Of a stretch of 64,000 nt of DNA, positions 16,091-24,361 are shown in pieces. Numbering within the stretch: position 1 is the first letter of the stretch; each line of letters starts with the position of its first letter. Source of the DNA: Actinomycetes bacterium (GTDB taxonomy: Bacteria; Actinomycetota; Actinomycetes; Mycobacteriales; Mycobacteriaceae); assembly GCA_023404955.1 (NCBI GenBank), contig JAEXZY010000052.1, forward strand, positions 79,396 through 143,395, given 5' to 3'. Position numbers and translations under genes: made by a program. The notes below the pieces were generated by a model, which did not search any database, was not told where the DNA came from, and was given only the letters and a program-made list of their open reading frames with translations.

Positions 16091-17575
16091 ATGTCCACCC
16101 TCGGTGACCTGCTCGCCGAGCACACAGTCCTGCCCGGCAACGCCGTCGATCACCTGCACGCCGTCGTCGGCGAGTGGCAACTGCTGGCCGATCTGTCGTT
16201 CGCCGACTTCCTCATGTGGGTGCGCCGCGACGACGGCCGGGTGGTGTGTGTGGCCCAGGTCCGGCCCAACACTGCGCCCACCGTGCTGCTCGCCGACGCG
16301 GTCGGCACTGTCGCCGAAGCCTCGACGGTGCCGATCATCGCGACCGCATTCGATTCCGGCGCCATCGGACGAGCCACGATCGACGGCCCCGACGGTGGCT
16401 TGAACGTCGAAGCCGTCCCGGTCCGGCACGGTTCGCACGTCGTCGCCGTCCTGACCCATCAGACGTCGCTGGCGCCACGGCAGGCGAGCCCGTTGGAGGT
16501 CGCCTACGTCGATTGTGCTGCGGACCTGCTGCTGATGCTGTCGGAGGGCACGTTCCCCAATGTCGGGGATCTCGCGATGTCGCGATCGAGCCCCCGCGTC
16601 GGCGACGGGTTCATCCGGCTCGACAAGGCCGGGGTCGTCACGTTCGCCAGTCCGAACGCGATCTCGGCGTATCACCGCATGGGGCTGACGGCCGAACTCG
16701 AGGGGCACAACCTCGTCGCGGTGACCCGGCCGTTGATCTCCGACCCCTTCGAGGCGCAGGAACTGGCCAACCACGTGCGCGACTCGCTGGGCGGCGGCTC
16801 CAGCATGCGGATGGAGGTCGACGCCGGCGGTGCGGCCGTCCTGCTGCGCACGCTGCCCCTGTTGGCCCACGGCGCCGCGGTGGGGGCAGCGGTGCTGATT
16901 CGCGACGTGACCGAGGTGAAACGCCGCGACCGGGCGCTGCTGTCGAAGGACGCCACGATCCGCGAGATCCACCACCGGGTCAAGAACAATCTGCAGACCG
17001 TCGCAGCCCTGCTGCGGTTGCAGGCGCGCCGTACCACCAATGCAGAGGGCCGGGAGGCGCTCATCGAGTCCGTGCGCCGGGTGTCGTCGATTGCCCTGGT
17101 GCACGACGCGCTGTCGATGTCGGTCGACGAAGAGGTGAACCTCGACCAGGTCATCGACCGGATCCTGCCGATCATGAACGATGTCGCCACCGTGGATTCG
17201 CCCATCCGGATCAACCGGGAAGGGGACCTGGGTGTCCTCGACGCCGACCGCGCGACCGCGCTCATCATGGTGATCACCGAGCTGGTGCAGAACGCCATCG
17301 AGCACGCGTTCGACAGCACGACGGCGGCGGGGTGCGTGACGATCCGATCGGAGCGGTCGGCACGCTGGCTCGACGTGGTGGTCCACGACGACGGCCGCGG
17401 ACTGCCCGGGGGGTTCAGCCTGGAGAAGTCCGACCGGCTCGGGCTGCAGATCGTGCGGACCCTGGTGTCGGCCGAACTGGACGGATCCCTGGGGATGCAC
17501 GATGTACCCGACGGCGGAACCGACGTGGTGCTGCGGGTGCCGATCGGGCGGCGGGCCCGCACGAGTCAATTCTGA
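16091..17575 (+). CDS. pdtaS: PdtaS sensor histidine kinase
   Basis: 494-aa cytosolic histidine kinase: GAF-type domain (about 1-150), PAS domain (about 170-290), then the HisKA_2/HWE-like helix IREIHHRVKNN with phospho-acceptor His at 294 or 295, and HATPase with ELVQNAIEHAF and DDGRGLPGG. No membrane span. The Rv3220c counterpart phosphorylates PdtaR, an RNA-binding ANTAR antiterminator encoded elsewhere, and is reported to respond to nitric oxide, copper or cyclic di-GMP. Here it follows the biotinyl protein by 15 bp and converges on whiB1. Confidence 0.93.
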   Translation: MSTLGDLLAEHTVLPGNAVDHLHAVVGEWQLLADLSFADFLMWVRRDDGRVVCVAQVRPNTAPTVLLADAVGTVAEASTVPIIATAFDSGAIGRATIDGPDGGLNVEAVPVRHGSHVVAVLTHQTSLAPRQASPLEVAYVDCAADLLLMLSEGTFPNVGDLAMSRSSPRVGDGFIRLDKAGVVTFASPNAISAYHRMGLTAELEGHNLVAVTRPLISDPFEAQELANHVRDSLGGGSSMRMEVDAGGAAVLLRTLPLLAHGAAVGAAVLIRDVTEVKRRDRALLSKDATIREIHHRVKNNLQTVAALLRLQARRTTNAEGREALIESVRRVSSIALVHDALSMSVDEEVNLDQVIDRILPIMNDVATVDSPIRINREGDLGVLDADRATALIMVITELVQNAIEHAFDSTTAAGCVTIRSERSARWLDVVVHDDGRGLPGGFSLEKSDRLGLQIVRTLVSAELDGSLGMHDVPDGGTDVVLRVPIGRRARTSQF

Positions 17576-17658
17576 AATTGTGTCGCCGGATTGTGGCTGA
17601 GACTGCCATTCCGCCGTTCGCAATCCGGATAGTTTGCGTGTAATTCATTTCACACAGC

Positions 17659-17686
17659 AACGGCCCCGACTTTCGTCGGGGCCGTT
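17659..17686. terminator. hairpin terminator between pdtaS and whiB1
   Basis: Perfect 12-bp stem AACGGCCCCGAC / GTCGGGGCCGTT with a TTTC loop. It sits 83 bp after the pdtaS stop and 21 bp beyond the whiB1 stop, between convergent genes. On the minus strand the stem is followed by GCTGTGTGAAATG, with only a weak T content. It is probably used mainly for whiB1. Confidence 0.8.
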
Positions 17687-17707
17687 GGCAGAAGTACGTG
17701 TCGGAGG

Positions 17708-17962
17708 TCAGACTCCGGAGCGAGCCTTTGTGCGAGCGTTGCGGCGCTTGAGAGCGCGGCGCTCGTCCTCGCTCATGCCACCCCAGACGCCGGCGTCCTG
17801 GCCGGAGTCCAAAGCCCAGCTCAGGCACTCCGCGGTCACCGGGCAGCGGTTGCACACGAGCTTCGCGTCAGCGATCTGGGCAAGGGCCGGGCCGCTGTTC
17901 CCCACCGGGAAGAACAGTTCCGGATCCTCGTCGCGACAGACCGCCTTGTGGCGCCAATCCAT
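17708..17962 (-). CDS. whiB1: WhiB1 iron-sulfur transcription regulator
   Basis: 84-aa Wbl protein, essential in M. tuberculosis (Rv3219). Cys9, Cys37, Cys40 and Cys46 bind a nitric-oxide-sensitive [4Fe-4S] cluster. The GVWGG turn and basic C-terminus KRRNARTKAR are the sigma-A contact and DNA-binding parts. AAGGAG stands nine bases before the ATG. About 140 bp upstream is a CRP-like site. Terminated by the 12-bp hairpin. Confidence 0.96.
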   Translation of the reverse strand: MDWRHKAVCRDEDPELFFPVGNSGPALAQIADAKLVCNRCPVTAECLSWALDSGQDAGVWGGMSEDERRALKRRNARTKARSGV

Positions 17963-18102
17963 GTGTTCTACTCCTTATCGTGTGCGCAGCGAAGCGCACG
18001 AGCTTTTCCTTCGGCTGTTAACGCAAGCGCACCAAATGTTTCTGCGCTGTTGCATCCGATGCTTTCACAGGCTGAACAGATGTCAATAGCAGTTCGTTAA
18101 CA

Positions 18103-18118
18103 CGTGGGCTATCTCACT
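18103..18118 (-). promoter_or_regulatory. CRP-like binding site in the whiB1 promoter
   Basis: On the minus strand the sequence reads AGTGAGATAGCCCACG, a match to the mycobacterial CRP pattern (GTGNNANNNNNCACA-like, with GTGAG and CCAC half-sites). The same element is described, as I recall, in the M. tuberculosis whiB1 promoter, where cAMP-CRP acts. It stands 141 bp before the whiB1 ATG. Bases 18119-18230 contain no other feature I can support. Confidence 0.7.
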
Positions 18119-18230
18119 ACGTCGGACCGTTTTCCGATCCACTACTCCGTTGTACTACTCTCAACCCATCTGCGCCTTGGATCCGGGCTGTGAACTGCCT
18201 CTAAGTGTGCTCAGGCGCAGGTCAGGACCG

Positions 18231-19187
18231 TCAGCTTCGGGTCGCCGGGGGCGGCGCGACCACGGCCAGCGCGTCCGGTACGGCGGTGAACGTCACTTTT
18301 TCGCGCTCCCCGATGAAATCTCCGTCGATCTGACACGCGACGGGACTGTCGCTGGTCACCGTCAGCGTGGGCAGATCGTCGTCGCGCACCAGATGCTTGG
18401 CGGTCAACCGCGGCTTCCGGGACAGCATCTGCCGCACCAGACGCAGGTTGGCCCACACGTTCATGCTGGTGGTCGCGAACACGCCCAGCCCGGTCTCGAA
18501 CGTGGTGTCCGGATTCGTCCACACCGGCCGGGCGTTGGCGTAGGTCCACGGACTGGAGTTCGAGACGAACGCGAAGTGCACGCCGGTGATCGGTTCGCGG
18601 TCGGGCAGGTGCAGCGTCAGCGCCGGCTCCTCGCGTGTGCTGGCCAGCACTTCCCGGATCGCCACTCGGATGTAGCGCGCCGCCGTCACCTTCCGACCTC
18701 TGGCCCGCTGGTCCTCGACCGCAGCCACGACGGCTCCGTCGACGCCCATGCCGGCGGTGAACACCGCCCAGCGCTCGCCGCAGTCCATCAGACCGATGCG
18801 GCGCCACCGCCGGGTGCGCCGATACTCCGACAGCAGGTCGACGAGCTGGTTGGTCGCCTCGAGGGGGTCGGGACTGATGCCCAGGGCGCGGGCGAACACG
18901 TTGGCCGAACCGCCGGGGACGACGCCGACCGCGGGACCGCGATTGGTCGGTCCGAGCTCGCCGAGAATCCCGTTGACGACCTCGTTCACCGTGCCGTCGC
19001 CGCCGTGCACGATCACCACGTCGACGCCGCTGCGGGCCGCTTGCGCCGCGATCTCGATGGCGTGTCCGCGGTGGTCGGTGTGCGCGACGGACAACGTGGT
19101 CCGGCTCTCCAGTGCGTGGGCCAGGAGGTCGCGGCCCGCCGGCGTCGTCGACGTCGCATTCGGGTTCACGATCAGCACAGCACGCAC
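18231..19187 (-). CDS. diacylglycerol kinase family lipid kinase (Rv3218 homologue)
   Basis: 318-aa protein with the DAGK catalytic fold: IVNPNATS at the N-terminus, VHGGDGTVNEV (GGDGT nucleotide motif, about residue 60) and VVPGGSANVFAR. The C-terminal beta-sandwich ends with CQIDGDFIGE, usual for bacterial YegS/DgkB-like kinases that phosphorylate lipids such as diacylglycerol or mannolipid precursors. GTG 19187 is the start because homology begins at VRAVLIVNPN. It is divergent from aroQ, 81 bp apart. Confidence 0.88.
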   Translation of the reverse strand: MRAVLIVNPNATSTTPAGRDLLAHALESRTTLSVAHTDHRGHAIEIAAQAARSGVDVVIVHGGDGTVNEVVNGILGELGPTNRGPAVGVVPGGSANVFARALGISPDPLEATNQLVDLLSEYRRTRRWRRIGLMDCGERWAVFTAGMGVDGAVVAAVEDQRARGRKVTAARYIRVAIREVLASTREEPALTLHLPDREPITGVHFAFVSNSSPWTYANARPVWTNPDTTFETGLGVFATTSMNVWANLRLVRQMLSRKPRLTAKHLVRDDDLPTLTVTSDSPVACQIDGDFIGEREKVTFTAVPDALAVVAPPPATRS

Positions 19188-19268
19188 GATGGGTGAGCCT
19201 AACGGTCGCCTGTGAACGCGCTGCGCGCTGTGAGCCGTCGCCCTACCCGATGGCGGTACCGTACCTGC

Positions 19269-19712
19269 GTGACCGCACGTCGATTGCTCCTGCTCAACGG
19301 GCCGAACCTGAACCTGCTCGGCACCCGGCAGCCCGAGGTGTACGGGTCGACCACGCTTGCCCAGATCGAGGCGAGGGTGAGCGAGGTGGCGGCCGAACTC
19401 GATCTGTCGGTGCGGGCGGTGCAGAGCAACCACGAAGGCGAACTCGTCGACGCCATCCAGGCGGCCCGTGAGGACTGCGCGGGAATCGTGATCAACCCGG
19501 CCGCCTACAGCCACACGTCGGTGGCGATCGCCGACGCGCTGCGCTCGGTCGGATTGCCGGTCGCCGAAGTGCATCTGAGCAACATTCATGCGCGGGAACC
19601 GTTTCGGCACCACTCCTATGTGTCGGCCGTTGCCGAGATGGTGGTCGCCGGCGCCGGTCCGCTCGGCTACGAAATGGCGGTCCGCTACCTGGCGGACCGG
19701 CTCGCGTCGTGA
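19269..19712 (+). CDS. aroQ: type II 3-dehydroquinate dehydratase
   Basis: 147 aa, the standard size of dodecameric type II dehydroquinases, which catalyse step three of the shikimate pathway. NGPNLNLLGTRQPEVYG holds the catalytic Arg and Tyr of the lid; NPAAYSHTS and HLSNIHAREPFR hold the active-site His and substrate-binding residues. GTG 19269 is the start. Mycobacteria normally carry aroQ in the aroC-K-B-Q cluster, so this is probably a second, stand-alone copy; it is absent at this place in the M. tuberculosis order. It is coupled to the next gene by GTGA. Confidence 0.92.
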   Translation: MTARRLLLLNGPNLNLLGTRQPEVYGSTTLAQIEARVSEVAAELDLSVRAVQSNHEGELVDAIQAAREDCAGIVINPAAYSHTSVAIADALRSVGLPVAEVHLSNIHAREPFRHHSYVSAVAEMVVAGAGPLGYEMAVRYLADRLAS

Positions 19713-20122
19713 CGCCGACACCGGTGCGCGTGGCCGGCGGAATAGCCGGCCTGCAGGGCGCACTCGCGTTGGTGACGGCCGTCGTGCTCGTCGTGCGGGA
19801 AGCGGCCGGGCATCACGAGGATGCGATCAGCGGCTACGGCACCGCGGTGTGGTTCACGATCATGGGGTCAGCGGTCGCGGCCGCGGGCTGGGCCCTGGTG
19901 ACTGGACGGCGATGGGGTCGCGGCATCGCGGTGTTCGCCAACCTCGTGCTGCTGGGCGTGGCGTGGTACGTGTTCAGCTCCGGCCGGCTCGGCTACGCGG
20001 TCGTCGTGGCGGTCGCGTCGATCGCGGTGCTCGCCCTGCTGTTCAGCCCGGCCGGGCTGGCCTGGTTCACTCAGGCGGATTCCGATGCGAGCGCAGACAA
20101 TTCAGGCCCGGACACCCGATAG
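19709..20122 (+). CDS. four-span integral membrane protein (Rv3217c-like)
   Basis: 137 aa with four predicted hydrophobic helices (about residues 8-28, 46-66, 72-90 and 94-115) and a short Asp/Ser-rich tail. No known catalytic motif. Its GTG overlaps the aroQ stop. Its last 52 bp overlap the convergent acetyltransferase gene. Position and topology match Rv3217c, function unknown. Confidence 0.8.
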   Translation: MTPTPVRVAGGIAGLQGALALVTAVVLVVREAAGHHEDAISGYGTAVWFTIMGSAVAAAGWALVTGRRWGRGIAVFANLVLLGVAWYVFSSGRLGYAVVVAVASIAVLALLFSPAGLAWFTQADSDASADNSGPDTR

Positions 20123-20556
20123 GTGATCCACTCGCTCTGCGGGCGGCCACCCACCGCGTCGTAGAGGGCGATCGCGTTGGTGTTCCAATCGAGCACCGCC
20201 CAGGTGAGCCGGGTGTAGCCGTGGTCCACGCATTCACGGGCCAGGGTCGCCAGCAGGCGACGGGCCAGCCCCCGGCGGCGGAATGCCGGACGGACGAACA
20301 GGTCCTCGAGGTAGACACCGGCCACGCCGTCCCAGGTGGAGAAGTTGCGGAACCACAGCGCGCCGCCCGCGGCCTGCCCGTCGACCTCGGCCAACAGGCC
20401 GTAGACCACTGAGCTCTCACCGAAAAGCGCTTCGCGCAGCTGGGTTTCGGTGACCGTGCACTCCGCCGAGGCGCGCTCGAAGGCGGCCAGTTCGTGGATC
20501 ATCGCGGTCAGCTCGGTCTCGTCACCCGGGCGCACCGGTCGGATCAGCTCACTCAT
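20071..20556 (-). CDS. GNAT-family N-acetyltransferase (Rv3216 homologue)
   Basis: 161-aa acetyl-CoA-dependent acetyltransferase. LEDLFVRPAFRRRGLARRLLATLA supplies motif A, with the Q/RxxGxG/A acetyl-CoA loop split across it, and NTNAIALYDAVGG is the motif B segment. The overall pattern (AAFERASAECTVTETQL near residue 28) resembles diamine acetyltransferases. The start at 20556 overlaps the entC stop region by eight bases. The substrate is unproven. Confidence 0.87.
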   Translation of the reverse strand: MSELIRPVRPGDETELTAMIHELAAFERASAECTVTETQLREALFGESSVVYGLLAEVDGQAAGGALWFRNFSTWDGVAGVYLEDLFVRPAFRRRGLARRLLATLARECVDHGYTRLTWAVLDWNTNAIALYDAVGGRPQSEWITYRVSGPELSALASESA

Positions 20557-21649
20557 CGCTCACTCCCAACGCCGCCAGAATTGTCTTGAATTTTGTTGTG
20601 GTTTCCGCCAATTCATCGGCAGGGTCGGACTCAGCGACGATGCCGCCGCCGGAGTGCGCGACCGCGGACCGGCGATCGGCGGACAGCTGCGCGCAGCGGA
20701 TCGACACCACCCAGCGGCCGTCACCGCGCCGATCGCACCAGCCCACCGCGCCGGCGTAGAAGCCGCGATCGCCTTCGAGTTCGGTGATCAGTTCGGTCGC
20801 CGCGGCGGTCGGGGAGCCGCCGACGGCAGGGGTCGGGTGCAGGGCGACCGCCAGGTCCAGGGCCGTCGTGGACGTCTGGCGCAGGCGGCCGGTGATCGGG
20901 GTGTAGAGGTGCCACACCGCGGCTGTCCTGGTCAGCTGCGGCTGCTCGGCGATCTGCAGGTCGGTGCACAGCGGCTCGAGGGCGTCGCGCAGCGCGTCGA
21001 CCACGAGTTGGTGCTCGTGCCGGTTCTTGGCTGAATCCGCCAACGCCGCACCACTTTTCGCGTCAGCATCCGGATCGGCGAGTCGCGGTGCCGAACCGGC
21101 GAACGGTCGGCACGTGACCTGCTGGCCCCGCCGGGCCACGAGCAGTTCCGGGCTCGCGCCGATCAGCGCCGTCCCGGAGTGACCCTCGCCCGCGGCGGAG
21201 AGATCGACGAGGTATTTGGTGGCTTGCGCATCTTTGCCGGCGAGCCGGTGCAGCAGCGTCCGTGCGTCGAGTGGTCCGTCAGCGCTCACCGTCAACGCGC
21301 GCGCGAGCACCACCTTCTGCAGCGCCGTCGCGGGATCGGCGAGTCGTGCCACGGCGAGCGCGACGCGGCGCCGGTGCTCCTCGGCGTCCGGCGTGGTCGC
21401 GGTGATGCGCGCCGGGGGGAGCTCACGTAACGGCCAGTCGGGCAGATCGGGGGTGAAGCGGACGGTCTGGGGGCGGATCAGCGCCGCCGGCTGGCTCAGA
21501 TCGAACGGCACCGCCCCGACGATGATCGGCGCGCTGTGCGACGCGAGCGCGGCCCGCGCGTCGGCGATCCGGGGAAACTCGGTGTGCACGCCGTCGGCGA
21601 CCACGACCTCGTCGGGTCCGGCGAGGACGAACGTCGGCTCACGGGTCAC
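20549..21649 (-). CDS. entC: isochorismate synthase (EntC/MenF family)
   Basis: 366-aa chorismate-binding enzyme. LQKVVLARALTV, GASPELLVARRGQQV, CRPFAGSAPR and SAKNRHEHQLVVDALRD are characteristic, followed by HPTPAVGGSP and FYAGAVGWCDRRGDG. It isomerises chorismate to isochorismate for menaquinone or siderophore routes. GTG 21649 overlaps the stop of the upstream phosphatase (GTGA). Rv3215 is the counterpart. The frame remains open much further upstream, but that is antisense or shadow. Confidence 0.92.
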   Translation of the reverse strand: MTREPTFVLAGPDEVVVADGVHTEFPRIADARAALASHSAPIIVGAVPFDLSQPAALIRPQTVRFTPDLPDWPLRELPPARITATTPDAEEHRRRVALAVARLADPATALQKVVLARALTVSADGPLDARTLLHRLAGKDAQATKYLVDLSAAGEGHSGTALIGASPELLVARRGQQVTCRPFAGSAPRLADPDADAKSGAALADSAKNRHEHQLVVDALRDALEPLCTDLQIAEQPQLTRTAAVWHLYTPITGRLRQTSTTALDLAVALHPTPAVGGSPTAAATELITELEGDRGFYAGAVGWCDRRGDGRWVVSIRCAQLSADRRSAVAHSGGGIVAESDPADELAETTTKFKTILAALGVSDE

Positions 21650-22257
21650 GTCGACACGTTCGGGTCGGGGCGGCCGGTCAGATCGAGCGCGCTGAGCTGA
21701 CGCACCCCGTGCTCGAATCCGCACACTGCGATCGACACCGCCGGCATCGCGAAGCGGATGCCTTCGTAGACGGGTTGTTCGATCCAGCGGGTGATCACCG
21801 CGCGGGAGAAGTGACCGTGGCCCACGAACACCACGTCGCGCGTCTCCATGTGCTCGAGCGCCACCGCGATCGCCCGGTCGGCGCGCTTGCAGACCGCCGC
21901 TGTGGTCTCCCCTCCGGGGCAGCCGTGCGTCCACACCAACCAGTTCGGAACCGTCTTGCGGATCTCCTCGGTGGTGGTGCCCTCGTAATCGCCGTAGTCC
22001 CACTCGCTGATCAGCTCGCTGACCTCGTCGATGTGCAGGCCCGCGAGTTCTGCGGTGGTGCGGGCGCGCACCCGCGGACTGCTGATCACGTAGGGATTCT
22101 GCAGTCGCAACTGGGGGACGGTGTCGGCCGCAGCCGCGGCCTGCGCGCGCCCGTGCTCGGTGAGCTCGAGTTCCGTTCGTCCGGTGTGCTTGCCGGATTT
22201 CGACCATTCGGTCTCGCCGTGCCGAAGCAGGATCAGCCGGTGCTGCAGAAGGGCCAC
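21646..22257 (-). CDS. histidine-phosphatase superfamily acid phosphatase (Gpm2/Rv3214)
   Basis: 203 aa, equal to the remembered length of Rv3214. LILLRHGETEWS has the catalytic RHG; the second His is in FVGHGHFSRAVITRW. Although named a phosphoglycerate mutase, the Rv3214 protein behaves as a broad-specificity acid phosphatase. GTG 22257 gives the family N-terminus; an in-frame ATG at 22308 is less likely. It forms a coupled pair with entC. It is divergent from the ParA gene. Confidence 0.9.
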   Translation of the reverse strand: MALLQHRLILLRHGETEWSKSGKHTGRTELELTEHGRAQAAAAADTVPQLRLQNPYVISSPRVRARTTAELAGLHIDEVSELISEWDYGDYEGTTTEEIRKTVPNWLVWTHGCPGGETTAAVCKRADRAIAVALEHMETRDVVFVGHGHFSRAVITRWIEQPVYEGIRFAMPAVSIAVCGFEHGVRQLSALDLTGRPDPNVST

Positions 22258-22340
22258 AGTGTTCGATTCTGCCGCACGGTCCGATTTCCGCCGCACGAGC
22301 CGCACCACCGAGCGGCGCGGTCGGGGCAGGCCGTGCCAAG

Positions 22341-23144
22341 ATGGGTGCTGTGACGCGGGTATTGGCGGTCGCCAATCAAAAGGGTGGGGTCGCCAAGACG
22401 ACGACGGTGGCGTCGCTGGGCGCGGCGATGGTCGAGATGGGCAAGCGGGTGCTGCTCGTCGACCTCGATCCGCAGGGCTGTCTGACGTTCTCGCTGGGCC
22501 AGGATCCGGACAAGCTCGCCGTCTCGGTGCACGAAGTCCTGCTCGGCGACGTCGAGCCAGACGCCGCGCTGGTGGACACGGCAGAGGGGATGACCCTGCT
22601 GCCGGCGAACATCGACCTCGCCGGCGCGGAGGCCATGCTGCTGATGCGGGCCGGCCGTGAGTACGCCCTGAAGCGGGCGCTGGCCAAGCTGTCGGACCGC
22701 TTCGACGTGGTCATCATCGACTGCCCGCCGTCGCTGGGCGTGTTGACGCTGAACGGTCTCACCGCCGCCGACGAGGTCGTCGTACCCCTGCAGTGCGAGA
22801 CGCTGGCGCACCGGGGCGTGGGTCAATTCCTGCGCACCATCAACGATGTCCAGCAGATCACCAACGCCGATCTGAAGCTGCTCGGTGCGCTGCCCACGCT
22901 CTATGACTCGCGCACCACGCACAGTCGTGACGTGCTGTTCGACGTCGCCGACCGGTACGGGTTGCCCGTGCTCTCGCCGCCGATTCCGCGCACCGTGCGG
23001 TTCGCCGAGGCCAGCGCCTCAGGGTCCTCGGTGCTGACGGGCCGCAAGAACAAGGGTGCGGTCGCCTACCGGGAGTTCGCCGAGTCGCTGCTCAAGCACT
23101 GGAAGAACGGCAAGTCGCTCGCCACGTTCACGCCGGAGCTCTAA
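22341..23144 (+). CDS. ParA/Soj-like ATPase without ParB neighbour (Rv3213c)
   Basis: 267-aa deviant-Walker ATPase: VANQKGGVAKTTT (residues about 10-22), LVDLDPQG and VIIDCPPSLG. Such proteins dimerise with ATP on DNA and position chromosomes, plasmids or protein clusters. No parB or parS-like site is next to it, so it is an orphan and not the chromosomal segregation ParA. ATG 22341 and GTG 22350 are both possible starts. The last four bases overlap the convergent gene. Confidence 0.9.
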   Translation: MGAVTRVLAVANQKGGVAKTTTVASLGAAMVEMGKRVLLVDLDPQGCLTFSLGQDPDKLAVSVHEVLLGDVEPDAALVDTAEGMTLLPANIDLAGAEAMLLMRAGREYALKRALAKLSDRFDVVIIDCPPSLGVLTLNGLTAADEVVVPLQCETLAHRGVGQFLRTINDVQQITNADLKLLGALPTLYDSRTTHSRDVLFDVADRYGLPVLSPPIPRTVRFAEASASGSSVLTGRKNKGAVAYREFAESLLKHWKNGKSLATFTPEL

Positions 23145-24355
23145 CCCGACAGGGCGACGACCTCCGCGCCCCGCTGCTCCACCAGCATCGACCCCGCTAC
23201 CGCCGGCACCACCGGCCCACTCACCGGCGGCCGCTGCAGCCCGATGTGGCGCTCGCCGGCGCCGCTCACCGGATCGAACACGTCGTAGCCGGTGGTGACC
23301 GGAACCAGCAGGCGGCCCGCCATGACGGTCGCCGGCCCCACGGGTTTGTTCGGGCCGGCTGCAGCGACGGTGTAGCGATAGCGAAACCCGTTGGCGGAGA
23401 ACACCATCACCGCGTCGCCTGTCCACCACGTCACCACGTCCCCGGCGCGGGAGACCGTCGCGTCCGCAGACGGTGCACCGGCCACCACGGTGCTGTCGAT
23501 GGTCGCGCCGGTTTCGTCGACGACGTCCAGCCGGGGCTTGGGGGTGGGCACATAGAGCGCGGTCGTGGTATCCGACACTGCAACCACGCGCGCGCCGGCG
23601 CCGTCGGCGACCCCCTTCTGCGGCACATATTTGAGTTCCGGGGTGTCCTCTTCGTCGGACGGACGCAGCAGGGTCAGTCGCACGTCTTTCTGATCGGGGC
23701 ACGCTTCGAGCACCGAGACCGCCGATGAACTCGCCGCGGCCGACGTGAAGCGGCACTGCGAGGACGCCGGCTTGCCGGGGTTCAGCGGCGCGTCGAGCGC
23801 GCCGTAGCTGAGCATCCGCACCAGGTCAGAACGCCACATCTCCAGCCGGGTGTCGCCGGCGGACAACACGGTGGTGCCGTCGCCCGACAGCGTGACCTGT
23901 TTGTCGGCGTAGCTGGTCCGGGAGGGGCCACGCATGCCGGTGCGGGCGTCCACAGCACTGACCTGCCCGCATCCCCGCACGTCGGGATAGACGGCCACCG
24001 CGTAGTTGTAGACCGAGGTGACCCCGCACAGATCGAGGTCGCGGGCATAGCTCCACCGGGTCTCGCCGGTGGCCGGGTCGCGGCCGGCCATGGTGCGGCC
24101 GTCGCCGGTGACCACGGCGCCGGCGACGACAAGCGGTTGGCTGGTCCGAGCGCTGGGCGCCGTCCACACCTGCCGCAGTTTCGCAGGCACGGCGGTGGCG
24201 GGGGTGAGGGTGGGCAGCGGGGCCGCGGCAGGCGTGCTGTCCGTGGCCCGGGCGTCACTGGTCCACCAGATGATCGCTGCGACGAGCGCGACGACGACGG
24301 CGATCGTCACCGCCGCCACCACATCTGCTCGGGTGCGGCGCTCGGGTCTGACCAT
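23141..24355 (-). CDS. membrane-anchored beta-propeller-like protein (Rv3212)
   Basis: 404 aa: a short cytosolic Arg-rich head, one membrane span (residues 11-30), a Pro/Ala/Thr linker, then repeated beta-rich units such as GRDPATGETRWSYARD and SAVDARTGMRGP that resemble PQQ/WD-type propeller blades. There are paired cysteines in the outer part. Probably an outward-facing scaffold or binding protein; no enzyme motif seen. It lies six bp downstream of rhlE on the same strand, so the two are likely one transcript. Confidence 0.83.
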   Translation of the reverse strand: MVRPERRTRADVVAAVTIAVVVALVAAIIWWTSDARATDSTPAAAPLPTLTPATAVPAKLRQVWTAPSARTSQPLVVAGAVVTGDGRTMAGRDPATGETRWSYARDLDLCGVTSVYNYAVAVYPDVRGCGQVSAVDARTGMRGPSRTSYADKQVTLSGDGTTVLSAGDTRLEMWRSDLVRMLSYGALDAPLNPGKPASSQCRFTSAAASSSAVSVLEACPDQKDVRLTLLRPSDEEDTPELKYVPQKGVADGAGARVVAVSDTTTALYVPTPKPRLDVVDETGATIDSTVVAGAPSADATVSRAGDVVTWWTGDAVMVFSANGFRYRYTVAAAGPNKPVGPATVMAGRLLVPVTTGYDVFDPVSGAGERHIGLQRPPVSGPVVPAVAGSMLVEQRGAEVVALSG

Positions 24356-24361
24356 GTGGCG

